Source: Monosporascus cannonballus
Taxonomy: Eukaryota; Ascomycota; Sordariomycetes; Xylariales
NCBI GenBank assembly: GCA_004154925.1
Contig: QJNS01000136.1
Coordinates: forward strand, 145,896 to 209,895
DNA: 64,000 nt
Reading direction: 5' to 3'
Position 1 is the first letter of the stretch. Every line of letters begins with the position of its first letter. The position numbers and the translations under genes were made by a program. Below are positions 48,613 through 60,417 of this stretch, one piece after another. The notes under the pieces were generated by a model that was not told the DNA's origin, searched no databases, and saw only the letters and a program-made list of their open reading frames with translations.

Positions 48613-50662
48613 ATGGCGGACCGGGGTGATCATGAGAGGCGTGACGAGGAGGAAGAGGAAGAAGACGAGCTCGGCGAAGCTGTATGTTTATACTTCTTAA
48701 CGTTATTTCGGACCCGACGCTGAATTTCGTCTAGGACTACAAAGCACAAAAGGACGCCGTCATATTCGCCATTGAAGTCAGCAAGTCTATGTTGGAGCCG
48801 CCCCCACCCTCAGACGACAAGAAGGCCGATAGGGACTCCGCTATGTCCGCAGCACTGAAATGTGCATATCAATTAATGCAACAGCGGATCATCTCAAACC
48901 CGAAGGATATGATGGGCGTCATTTTCTTCAACACCGGGAAGACTAAATACCGAGATGAGGATACGGGCCACAACAACCTGAGTTATCCGCACTGCTATGT
49001 CTATATCGACCTTAATGTGCCGTCAGCAGATGATGTGAAGGCTCTTAAGTATCTCGTAGAAGAGGGCGAAGACCCTGAAGAGATCCTCGTCCCGTCCGAG
49101 GAGAGAGTCGTCATGTCATCTTTGCTCTTCTGCGCAAATCAGTTGTTCCTTACGAAAGCGCCTAATTTCGGGTCCCGAAGGCTTTTCATTATCACCGACA
49201 ACGACGACCCTCATCCAAATGACAAGGGGGCTAAAAACTACGCTTCCATCCGCGCGAAGGACCTCTATGACCTTGGTGCCACCATCGACGTGTTTCCCAT
49301 TAGTCGGGACGACGTCAAGTTTGACCTCGCCAAATTCTACAACGTAATTCCCCCCTAGGCCCGTGGCTCATCATCGGAAGCTGACGCGCGTAGGATATAA
49401 TATTCCGGGATCCGGCTGCCGAGGAAACAAGCTCTTATCAGGTTGTGACCTCCAAGTCGGGCGATGGTCTGACCCTGCTCGGTTCGCTGGTGTCCAACAT
49501 CAACTCTAAGCAGACCCCGAAACGAGCGTATTTCTCAAACATGCCCTTCGAGCTGGGGCCGGGACTACAAATCTCGGTCAAGGGTTACAACGTAATCCAA
49601 AAGCAGGCTCCGGCGAGGAGCTGTTACGTCTGGCTTGATGGTGAGAACGCGCAAATAGCCGTGAGCCACACCGCGCGCATTGCCGAAGACAGCGCTAGAA
49701 CGGTCGAGTCGGTAGAAGTCCAGAAAGCGTATAAATTTGGAGGTGAATATGTTCTGTTCGGCGAGGCAGAGCTGACGGACATAAAGAAATTCGGTACACC
49801 GATCGTTCGCATCATAGGCTTTAAGGATCGGTCGCTCTTGAAATTTTGGGCTTCCCTGAAGAAATCCATTTTCATTTTTCCCAGCGAGGAAGGCTTCGTC
49901 GGATCCACTCGTGTCTTCTCGGCTTTATGGCAGAAGCTACTAAGGTCCAACAAAGTCGGCATTGCTTGGCATATTGCCAGGAGGAACGGCAATCCTCAGC
50001 TGGTTGCCGTCATACCTTCGAAATCCCAGTCTGACAAGAGATCCGGTACCCCATTCCTACCCGCTGGACTATGGCTTTATCCTATTCCAACCGCCGACGA
50101 TGTCCGCGAAGGTACTGACGTGAAAGGGGCGCTGCGGACAACGGATGAGTTGACCGATCGCATGAACAATATCATCACACAATTGCAGTTACCGGGGGCA
50201 AGTTACAGCCCGATGAAGTATCCCAACCCGGCTCTGCAGTGGCACTACAAGATCCTCCAAGCCCTTGCCTTAGAAGAAGAGGTTCCGGAGAAGCCCGAGG
50301 ACTCGACCGTGCCCAAGTACCGTTCAATTCACAAGAGGAGCGGCGCAGCCATCCAGGAGTGGTCGCAAGTAGCCGACGACGTCTTAGAGAGGGTCAAAGA
50401 AGAGAAAGCCATCAAGCGGGACCTGGAGGACGAAGAGGAAGAGGACCGGCCCGGGCCGAAGAGAGCAAGGATAGCAGTATCAAAGAAAGGCGGGGGCGGC
50501 ATGACAGATGCCGAGCTGAAGAAGAGGGACAAGGATAACACGCTGGCGAAGCTCACGGTAGCCGAACTCAAGAACGTGATGGGCGAGCGGGGTCTCGAGA
50601 CGAAGGGTCTCAAGAAGGATCTGCTGGAGGGGCTGGAGCAATGGATCGAGGATAATTTGTAG
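48613..50662 (+). CDS. KU70: Ku70, DNA end-binding subunit of NHEJ
   Basis: Three exons (48613-48681, 48735-49343, 49394-50662) give 648 aa, normal for fungal Ku70. With Ku80 it forms the ring that binds DNA double-strand ends for non-homologous end joining and telomere upkeep. An acidic N-terminus ([12 protein letters not shown]) precedes the von Willebrand A-like domain ([15 protein letters not shown] to VFPISRDD). The beta-barrel and bridge region includes [21 protein letters not shown] and [21 protein letters not shown] basic linker with KRARIA may carry nuclear localisation. The SAP domain ends the protein ([20 protein letters not shown]). Acceptor at 49393 gives [11 protein letters not shown], which is conserved. 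Both introns are about 50 nt. Confidence 0.95.
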
Positions 50663-51507
50663 TTCCGGAAGGCGAGACGTCTTTGTACTTTCTTAGTGTA
50701 AGGGGCGGTTATTGGCGTCTGTACGGTATGATACCTAGGTAGCAAGACTGGCGATAATGTGATTAGGATTCGTATGCTCCTAACGGACACATCGCGTCGA
50801 TTTCTGCATCCGCTAGAGAAGCCTCATAAAACCAACGCGGAGAATAATAAGCGCACAGATGTAAGCAACAAACCAAAACACTTTATACCGATTGTTTGAG
50901 CAACACCTAAACGATTACAACCCCAATAGATAGCCCTTGGGTTCTGTAGCGCTTCCGCGTGCCAGACGTCTTTAACGGGGCACCCCATCGGCCCCATCTA
51001 CATCTCTATCTATACATTGTCTACCTACCATTATTCGACAGATTCCGGTACCTAGATCCTACATAGATCCTACCTAGGTGCTAGTGGCGTTTCTATGGCC
51101 GGCGGTTTCCTTGAGAACTCCTTGGAGACTTCCTTAATAACGCCAACAATTCTCAAACCTCCGGGTAAGAGTTGAGAGCCCAAATCATTACATAACCACT
51201 TGTGTCTCCCGTATAGTTTTGTCTAACCTCTAGCGCATGTTGTGCTCACCCAAGGCTCGGGAGATTGCGCTTCAGTGGTCCCTTGTGCCTGCCTGGACGC
51301 CTCAGCTTGGATCCACTAGCCACATATTTGCACAGCCACGTCGTGTGGTGATCTGAGCCGAGCTGAGCTGAGCAATCGCGCATCCAACAGCGCGTGGAAG
51401 GCTCCATCCATCAAGCGATCATAAAGCCCCCCCCCCCCCAAAAAAAAATCGCGGTTACGCAGTGCATCCAGCCTCCCCACGCGATTGATCGCGCCGACGT
51501 CGATGGA
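50663..51507. other. Intergenic and probable 5' leader of the Zn2Cys6 gene
   Basis: About 850 bases. TACCTA/TAGATCCTAC short repeats occur at about 51030-51075. A run of 13 C followed by 9 A is at 51427-51448. An in-frame ATG at 51394 exists, but translation through the homopolymer run gives PPPP and is unlikely to be coding. Confidence 0.5.
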
Positions 51508-54500
51508 ATGTCAGAGTACAATATCGTCGACCGCCGCGACCGACCTCTCATCAAATCCAACATGGACGCCCTGTTGTTGGATTCCCAGCAGCAGCGGGGA
51601 AATCACGTCTGCGGCTCGGTCGATGACCTCCAGGGCCAGCTGCACAACTTCCTACTCTCCAAGTCATCCGATACGCGCGCCGAGCATATGTCGCTGACGT
51701 TCGAGCTTCGTTACAACGCCATATTCTATCTCACAGCCGAATCTGAAAACGGAAGCGCCGACAACGCGGACCCGGCACAATCCCAACCCCAACCACCGCC
51801 ATCACAGCAGGTCACGAGAACTGTGGCTGCGTCCGAAACGATCCAGAACCAGCCTTCCGATGATCCGGCCCTCCAGAAAGCCGTTGCGAAGCATATCATC
51901 GGCAGGATTAACACGGTCGATAACAGTTCGTGGAATGTACGGCAGGTGGCGCGAGGTGCGCAAGGCTGGACATTCACGTACATATGCAAGGACTCTCATC
52001 AAGCTTGGGCCCGGGCGAACGCGAAGAACCCGGAGCGACCAGTTATCGGAAGCTTCAGCGGCAATGGAGGTTTGGACCCGATCAACCTATGTAGGATAAG
52101 ACGGAAACCCATTTCTTCATGTGACAGCCGAAGTAGCTAATCCCATCTGCCAGCTCGACCCGCCTTCGATTGTCGCGGAACCCTCTCTATCGCCTTCTCA
52201 AAGTCCCGTAGAGCGGTTATAGTACAATACGACCACACTCTTCTACACAAGACAGTTGGTCAGCTGGTCGAGCTCCTTGCGCCTGCTCCTGTGCCCGCGC
52301 CCGTGAATGGTTTGAGCACCCGGACACCAAAGGCCAAACGACCGCCCCCAGCCGAAGGTGAGGAAGGAAGCCGCAAGAAGCGTGCCAGGAAGAAGGGCAA
52401 GGCCCCGGAGGCTCCCATGGAAGCTCCCATGGAGGCTCCCATGGAGGCCCCTGTGGAGGTGGAAGGTGCATCCGCCACAGATAGCCAGCAAGCAGTCCAG
52501 AGTGGCCCAGAGGATGGAGCAACTCCCCAAAGCAACACCGTTCAGGCGCCTGGTTTTCTGAATGTCCCCCCCGCGGAGGCAGCGCGCCGGAGGGAGACAG
52601 CCGTTAGCCTTTTGACTAGCAAGGGAATCGATCCAGCCACCCTCTCGGCTGAACAATTCAACATCTTCGCAAATCAGGCTCCTCAATTACAGGTAGCCTC
52701 GCTGGAGATGTTAGCTAAGTATGGGGCGGAGAAGCTACGCATTGTTCATCCAGACGACAAGGACCAAGCCGGATCGGCGAGTTCTACCCCTGCCCAAGCG
52801 CAGCAGGCAGCCCCTACTCCTGCGGTGGGTAGTGCTGGCGCAGTCTCAGCGGTCGACACACCCACGAAGAAGAAGCGGAGTAAGAAGAAGAAACTTGATG
52901 CCGCTGCGGCCGAAGTCTCCATTGGCAACGGTACTGTTATATCTGTAGAGCAGAACGGGGAAGTGGGCACCACATCTTCTGCCCTAGAGCCTCCCCTCAA
53001 GCCACAAGCGAAAGCCAAGAGAACCCGTGGTGCTTGTGTTATTTGCAAGCAGAAAAGGCTCAAGTGCACCAAGGAGCACCCCGCCTGTTCTGTCTGTCAA
53101 CAATCAGGGGAGCAATGTGCCTACGCGGCCCCCAGACCCCGAAGGAAGTCGGAGAAGTCGGCAGAAGTGGTAGCCGAACAAGAAGATTCCGACGTGCCAG
53201 ATGAGGCACAGCAACGGGAACAGTTCCAATACGAGACACAGGGGTCCATGCCGGCACAGCCACCGGCACTGCAGCCGGCACCGCAACCGACATCACCATC
53301 GGCACCACCCGCAGCGCCTGCCACGTCGCATGTTCCTGCAGATCCCGAGAATGAAGAATTCATCCCGGATCCAAATATTCTGTCAGGACCCATCGAACAC
53401 CACCCAGCACCACCTATGCAGCCTTCAGATGGCTACTATCAAGGACAGGAGGGGCTCCCATATCCTTTGCAAGTGCCAAATACCGACAGAGACTCAACAA
53501 TATCTGGGTTGACCTTCCCGCATCAGACTCACGGGGCTTCCTCGCATCCGTCGTCAGGGCTGACCTTCCCGCCGGCTCGGAACCCAGCACCACAACAATC
53601 GACTTATTCGCAGGTTGACACTTCGACATCCATCAGTCAAGAGAAACAGCGGTCCGCGACGGCAGGCAGACACAGCCTGCCAACAGGTCACTTGAGACAG
53701 ACGTCGGCGCCGTCACTCACTATTCCGATGCAGACCAACAACTGGGGCGGTGGTTCGGCAACCCCAGCCCAGGCACCGGCAAATGCAGTGTCACCAACCA
53801 TGACTCAGCAGACTGCGAAGAGACGGGGATCTCGAAAGTCGGTCGCCGAAGCCCCTCAACAAGTGCAAGACAGCATGCAACAAGCCGCGGCTTTGTCCCA
53901 AGCTGCGGCCCAAGCACAAAACGAACAGTCCCCAGTAACGACGATGAGATCACCCTACCAGGCTGCAGCTGCAGCGGCTCGTACGAAGTCTCGGCAGGGC
54001 CACAGGTCTCAAACCAACACGCCCGTGGCTCAAGCTTCTCTCCCTCAGCCACCAGCGCAACAACCCGTAGCTCACCAGGGAACAACCGCGTCATATACCG
54101 CCAATTCAACACCGAACTCGATTCCCAACTATGACCCCTATGCCAGATACAATAACACGAGCACGAGTAGCAACCAATATCCCGGCACAGGCAATGATCA
54201 TAGCTCGTCCCGGACCACATATGAGCCGAGTTCGTATCATAGTAGTTCGGCTGTTACGACATCCGCATCGTACTCATCGGCGCCCTCGTACGACTACACC
54301 CGAAGTACAGCATCAGCTTCGAATAACCCACTAAGCCAGGCACTTAATCCTACCAGTGGGTATAGTAGTACCAGTAGTCCTGCATCCAATCAATGGCCTG
54401 CTTCTCAAGCTCGTGGCTCGCATGCTCAATCCACCAACCACTACTCCTCAACTCATGGATATGGCAATCCGCCTGAGCAGCGCACTTCGACCACTAGCTC

Positions 54501-54789
54501 ATACAACCAGACCCAGCCGCAGGCCTACTCCTATTCGTCCCAGCAGCCCGCGGCGAGCCAGCAGTCCCAGCAGAATTGGTATGGTTTTACCTCCGCGAAC
54601 AGCAACGCCAACCAGAGCAGCTACAGCAGCAACAGAAGCACAGGCTATGGCAGCGGGACCACCTCGAGTAACCCTGCCCCGTACCAGAGCCAAAGATCTA
54701 ACGTGTCGGGCTATTCCGGTCACGGCTACGGCGGTTCGGACGAGCAGTCCATCTACGACCTGCTGAGGGCCAGCGGGTCTGGCAACTAG
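51508..54789 (+). CDS. Long low-complexity protein with internal Zn2Cys6 cluster
   Basis: Two exons (51508-52090, 52154-54789; 63-nt intron, phase 1) give about 1072 aa. Met at 51565 is an alternative start. The N-terminal region of about 260 aa looks folded (AEHMSLTFELRYNAIFYLTA; LHKTVGQLVELL). An Ala/Pro/Lys-rich linker includes a four-unit AP-ME repeat and a basic RKKRARKKGK. The zinc cluster spans about residues 489-516 with C-x2-C-x6-C-x6-C-x2-C-x6-C spacing (CVICKQKRLKCTKEHPAC) and should bind DNA as in Gal4-type factors. The final 450 residues are Ser/Gln/Tyr/Asn-rich and prion-like, and could act as an activation or condensate-forming domain. There is no fungal transcription-factor middle-homology domain. 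Most Zn2Cys6 proteins carry the cluster at the N-terminus, so the layout is unusual. A regulatory role is inferred. Confidence 0.82.
52411..52458 (+). repeat. 12-bp coding tandem repeat (APME units)
   Basis: Four consecutive 12-bp units starting GCTCCCATGGAA/G encode Ala-Pro-Met-Glu three times and Ala-Pro-Val-Glu once, inside the Zn2Cys6 protein gene. The near-identical units suggest recent slippage and possible length variation between strains. Confidence 0.85.
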
Positions 54790-57541
54790 ACGAATAGGTA
54801 CCTGCAGGAAGTGTCATGATACCAGTATTCGCGGGACTGGCCTTCTTTTGTCGAACAGGCCACTAGACAAGTGGTCCGCGACTTGCGATCGTCTTCGGCA
54901 AATAAAATAAGGTCGCGGAAGACCTTCAGTTTGGAATTCAAGGCGTGGGTTTTGATAAGACGGAAGGACGGACAGACGGACGAATTAACAGAGAATGTGT
55001 TTTCATCGATATGACTCGCAACGAGCAGTTACCGGACAGGTTGTCTCGCAGGGGGCCCCCTTGCCCTGCATAAGCGCTCCTGATTTTATGCGTGTATATA
55101 CCTATAGTAGCTTCCCGCTCCCGTCGCAGTTTTGATGTCGTCATCGCTGCCCTGCGGCATTGAGAATTTACGATTGTAATGGAACGAGCTGGACAGGTTT
55201 GTCTGGCTGGAATTGCCGCTTTTATATCCATCGGTGTACACCTTCGGAATAGGGGGTCCTCGTCGATTGTGTAGGACGCTAGTAGCGTCCATGTAATCGG
55301 ATTGCCTTTCCGTGCGAAGAATGGTGCCCATTCCTTTCCGAAGAATCACAGTCACTAGTGCGTTTCATCACGCCTGATGATGTTTTGGGAACCGGTGGTC
55401 TAGCTCGAGTTACCTGTCGGAGAGATGGTCGAGTCAGTCAGTCGACCCGCAGGGGTTCAGAACGGTCATGTGCCTGGAAAGAGTGATCCGCGGCGGCACT
55501 CAGGTCGCCGTCAACGGGATGCGGCTTGCGGCTGCCTATATGAATGGTTCGAGTCAAGGTTTCTGGTTGCTTTCTGGTTTGATGTAAGCTGAGGGAAGGT
55601 CTTGACGGTCTGTTTCCGGTGGGGGCCGTCGATCTTGTTATAAGGAGCTGCGCAAGTCCGGTGAGGTAAACTAACCACTATCCCCGTATAGCATGGTTCT
55701 TCTGTATTCGGCTGCCCCTGCGTATTTATTACCCCGCGGCGTTTCTTCTAAGAACCCCATATGATGGCGGAATAATTGATACCGAGATGATGATGAAGTA
55801 GGGTGTGCAAGGGTTCCTCTCGCGTTTCGCGCGGAGATTTGGATTCGGCTCGGCTAAGGGTGTGTGGTATCCCTTCTCGCTCTCAGAGCCTAGGCTTGGT
55901 GAGTGAAGCATGGTTCGGGGACCCGAGAGTGCTACTGGTATGATGTCAAAACGTTCACCTATCACTCTCCGCGCAGACTAGGCTGTCCAAGTCGACAAGG
56001 CTAGAGTCTGTTTTCTATGGGCCTCGTCTTGGGTTGCCAGCCAAGCCGCACAGATGGATCTTGCCTTGTCATGGCTGGACTTATTGTGTTTCCGAGGCAG
56101 GTTCGTCTCGCCTTCTGGGCGGCTCCTGCTACTGGAACCCACTTGTCTGCATCAACTGGCTGATCTGCTCCGTCCACGTTGGGGGCAGTGTAGAATTCGA
56201 ATTTGGGGCTGCCTCGGCGATGTAGTTGAATGACGCTGATTTTATAAACTCGATGCACCGGTTTAACGAAAAGCAAGATTCGCTAACGCCCCTGAAGTTG
56301 GTATATAGGGCCAGTTCAGAGTGGTGCACATCGGGGGAACCCCTCACGACGGAGCCCCGGTGGCGCAAAGCGATACCTTACCGCGGGGCGGAGCTGCTTT
56401 CAGTCGACCGAGAACGCCGGTTACGGCTGACCGTTGCTTGCTAATGCGCCGGTGATTGGATGGAAAGGGAGAGCTCTGTATAAACACGGCCCGACTTCCC
56501 CTTGAAATGCTGGTGCAGAGACCGGCGGGACTGTCTACCGTAGGGAGATTAGCTCGGTTGTCCGTGTTCGTGCCTATGGGGGAGGTGGCGGGCGTGGTGA
56601 TGACTGTATTATGCGAGTAGTATGGATACTGCATCCTCCCTCCGTATTGTTCAAATCACTTGTTACGGTAGTAGAAAGATCCAGACTGGACTGTTCCCGG
56701 TTGAGTCCCAGACCGTCTACTGCTGGAAGGTTCCAGGTGTAGTGTGCGTCGTGCTGCTGTTGCGGTCGGGATATAGTACAGACTCGTCATGCGCTGGCCG
56801 TCAAATTCCAGGGCATTACTCTGGGCCGTAGCGGAGGTAGAAGCAGCGGAGCTTGCAACAAGGAAATATTCCGTGTTGTCGAAGCGCATCTGTCGCATTA
56901 TCAGGTCACAGGATATGGCCCTCTAGGAGCCGACTTCCGTTCACCACATAGCCTAAGGGTTAGTGATCCCTGGTCCGTCACAACCGACCTGCAGTAGAAA
57001 GTGTTACTTTCTCTGGTAGTGTCCACAACCATGCCACAACAACCAGATTGGTGCGAATTTCGATACCTCTGCTGTGCTGATGGATAGAAATCGGGTTCCT
57101 GCGCGCTGTTGCCCATCTGCGCCTCTCATACGGGGGCGGTGATGAATGCAGACAGGAATCTGCTCCATAAGCATGGACAATGTGGTCGTCTAGGTTGTTT
57201 GACAGACAGGAAAGGCCTGTGGAACGGATGTTGGGCACGACAGTAAAACAGCGAAGACTGTTTACGTTTCTTGACCGGCCATCTCAAAACGGTCCCAGTC
57301 GGGCTACCTCTTCGGCGCGCTCTTCCTGAAGCCGCGGCTTGCAACCTCTTGTTGTTCGGGCGAGGATTTCAACCCCCGCGGACGAAGCCCGTTTGATGGC
57401 CGTAGCATAGTTGTGGGGAAGGGTTGCGAAATTAGGGATAGGCAGTACGCAGTTATTCAAAGTGCTTATAATCCTCAATATATATTCCAATGTACAGCCC
57501 ACGGGATTCTGCGCATTGCCTTGCACCCGAGTTCGGAAGGC
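54790..57541. other. Intergenic region with broken coding-like pieces
   Basis: About 2.75 kb between the 3' ends of the Zn2Cys6 and guanine deaminase genes. A minus-strand ORF at 55086-55355 has credible composition (RRGPPIPKVYTDGYKSG; HYNRKFSMPQGSDDDIKTAT). It could be the last exon of a gene whose upstream part is interrupted by a TGA inside GACTGACTGACT (near 55430-55445). Further minus-strand pieces at 56129-56368 and 56656-56898 (RFDNTEYFLVASSAA) are in different frames. I could not join any of these into a gene. Confidence 0.35.
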
Positions 57542-59031
57542 CTACTTCCGCTCATGCACAAGCCGCCCCCTCACCCAGACCATCCTTGTATTCCGGTCAT
57601 CGCCGTTATACACCCACTTGGCCACGCGCTCGTCCCAGCTCTCCCATCCGAACACGTCCACGTTCCCGTAATCTTGCGTGTCGTCTTCCGCGACACCGTC
57701 GCTCACGGCGCCCAGGCTCACGAGCTGCGCGTCCCATTCCATGCAGACCCGGAACCCGCCGATTCGGTCCTGGAGCCCCACAACCTCGGCACCGCCCCTC
57801 GTCGCCAGGTACAGGACCTCCTCGACGCTCAACTTAGCCCTCTCACGCTCCTCGGGCGCGGCGGCGTCGTCGTCGCCCCTCATGGCCAGGTGGTTCGAAA
57901 CGAGGGTGGCTAGCCGCGCGGCCTCGAGCACGCTCGGGCTGTAGCCCCCGCTCATGTCGGTGCCGAGGCCGACGGCGATGCCCTTGTCGAGCAGCCAGCG
58001 GACGCGGGCCTCGCCGCTCGTGATGGCGCTGTTGGAGCAGGGGCAGTGGGCGACCTTGGCGCCGCGCGCCGCGATCAGGTCGGCCTCCTCGTCACCGAGG
58101 TGCACCGCGTGGGCCAGGATAGTGCGCGGGCCCAGCAGGCCGTGCTCGTCGTAGACGGCGGCGTAGTGCCGGCTGCGCGGGAACAGCTCGCGCACGAGCC
58201 CCACCTCGCCCCGGTTCTCCGAGATGTGCGTCTGCACCGGCAGGCCCGTCTCCCGCTGCAGCCGGGCCAGCCCCGCCAGGGCCCCCTCGCTGCAGGCCGG
58301 CGCGAACCGCGGCGTCAGGATCGGCGACACGAGCGCGAAGCTCGGGTCGATCCCCCGGATGTGCTCGATGCTCGCCCGGCTGGCGGCCACGGCCTCGCCC
58401 GCCGTCTCGTCGAGGTAGTAGTCGGGCCCCAGCCGGTCCATGCACACGCGGCCGACGAAGGCCCGCTGTCCCATCGACAGGCAGAGGTCCGCCAGCAGGT
58501 TCGTCGCCGGCACGTGGATCGTGGCGTAATAGGCCGCCGTCGTGGTCCCGTGCGCCAGCGTCCGCCGTATGCACCGCGTGTAGACCTTGCGTGCCTTCGA
58601 GAGATCGGACAGCGACGCCTCCATGGGGAAGGTGTACGTGTTCAGCCAATCAAGAAGCGTGGATTTGCCGAAGATGCCCACATTGGGATACTGAGGGGCG
58701 TGGACATGGGTGTCTGGGTTAAGCGATCAGCACGCGGACGGAGCTAGGGGAGTAATGCCCAGGCGTAGCAATACGTACCGATGAAGCCGGGGAAGAAAAA
58801 CTGGCCGTCCCTGGCGATCGTCACGGCGACGTCGGCAGCACTCCAACCGAGTCTCGGATATAGGGACTCCTCGGCTTTCTTCTGGTCACATTGCGGCTCA
58901 ATGGCAACGATTTTGCCCGACTTGTCAACGCATATCGCCGTATCATGGAGATATTCGAGCTCGTCGAGCTTCTTGCTGTGAATAAAAGTACCTATGAAAA
59001 GCTGATTCTTGAGGTCCTTTAATGATGCCAT
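57542..59031 (-). CDS. GUD1: Guanine deaminase
   Basis: Two exons on the minus strand (58779-59031, 57542-58713; phase 1) give 474 aa. The enzyme is a zinc amidohydrolase that turns guanine into xanthine plus ammonia in purine catabolism. Metal-binding motifs are in order: DTHVHAPQYPN (His87, His89), THISEN, LAHAVHL and GTDMSGGYS (catalytic Asp). FFPGFIDTHVHA is read across the splice junction, which supports the intron. The last 60 residues (NVDVFGWESWDERVAKWVYN to RGRLVHERK) match the usual C-terminal strands. The start at 59031 was chosen because MASLKDLKNQLFIGTFIHS begins the first beta-strands; an upstream in-frame ATG at 59073 adds 14 residues. The coding region is clearly GC-richer than its flanks. 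Converges with the Zn2Cys6 gene. Confidence 0.93.
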
Positions 59032-60417
59032 TGTGTCTGTACGTTCAGCGCTCTCTATTTCTCTCTCACACACCCCTCAACCGGTATGTGAATACGGAGC
59101 GAAGCTCTAGACCTTAAAAAAGTTTCGTACAGTAAGCCATCTAATTTTGGCAAACGAAGCAAAGCGCGAGTTTCTAAAGCATTTCGTGATGAGAAATAGA
59201 CTTCATCGGACACGGGCGACGTCCGGTTATCGCACGCGACTCCCCCTGAGTTAGAGAGACAAGGCCGCTAAGATAACAGTTTTAGCCGAGCCCAGCCCCT
59301 GACTAACGTTATCAGCCGAGACCCGGGAAGAGAAGAAAAGAAAGGGAAACGACCGTTCTATCACCAACTTTCTCTCGGGTACGATCGGCGGGAGGGGTGA
59401 TCTGCGAGACCTTTAAGTGCAAGATTCAGTAATAGTAAAGATTGATTGTGTTCCTGCATCCGTTACCGCGTGCGTTTGGGTAGCATTGGCGATAATACTG
59501 TACCCACAAACGGGGTGCCGACCGCCTGGACTCGGCCACGCAGGCCACGCCGTGACCCCCGACCCCGTTAGCTGGATGTAGGGCCGTCTAGCAGCGTAGC
59601 GGATGGCCTTCGCGTCCAATCAAATGCCCGACGGCCCGCTTGCATCATATCCAGCTCCCTATTGGCTATGAGAATTAACTAGGCCACAACTAGGCCCCCA
59701 CCGATGGGGTGACCCTTCTGTTGGGAGGATCTGACAAATAGCAACGTCATCACACACAGTTTAGCTCAGCTCCGCACAACGTACAAAGCGCCATGCAATC
59801 GATCCTCCGAATACCTGATCTAGTAGTACTAGTTACTAATCCCTGGACGTTGCACTACGGGTGCGATACAGATAAACAAATGGTGGCGCCAGCCTCCAGA
59901 GATCCTGGGTAATTTATTTTCTGGATAATATATCCATCATTGACATGCATTTGTGGGCTCTCACCTCACAGCACGTTCTTAAGGACGGTTGAAGAAGAAA
60001 ATCTTCAACCGACGAGAGAGTCAAAGAAACGGTTGTCTCTCTCGTTGGACCCCGCCTCCCCAACAAACAAAATGCGCTGAGCCGTACGACGTGCCGTAGA
60101 AATGCAGAAGTCTCCGACGGCATCCGCGTCAGTTGACGAGCTCCGCGCCGCGACAATTGACGTAGTCGCGGCTCAGGCGCGTGTAACATGATCCTGCAAT
60201 TCCATCATCGCGGCTGATTTAAGGGCGAGATGTGGATTGCGATGTCGACCATTGATCGGAGAGCATAGGGGACAAGCTACTTACCTAGGTAATTACTCAT
60301 GCTATCGCCTCTGTCGTGCATACGCCTATCTGCTTGCCTGCCTACCTATGTCTGCCTCTTCGTTGTGATCTAGTCTCGTTCTACCCGAACCTACGGTAGT
60401 CGGTCGCCGCCACCACC
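59032..60417. other. Divergent intergenic region
   Basis: About 1.4 kb between the starts of guanine deaminase and the SGNH hydrolase, so both promoters should be here. A perfect inverted repeat stands at about 59986-60014 (TTGAAGAAGAAAATCTTCAA core). Short ORFs are unconvincing. Confidence 0.45.

Noticed and set aside
51394..51507. Upstream in-frame start of the Zn2Cys6 protein
   Set aside because: Translation would run through the C13-A9 tract and gives a low-quality leader; MSEYN at 51508 is better.
58046..58747. 233-codon plus-strand ORF opposite guanine deaminase
   Set aside because: Arg/Ala/Pro-rich shadow of a strongly conserved enzyme gene; no independent support.
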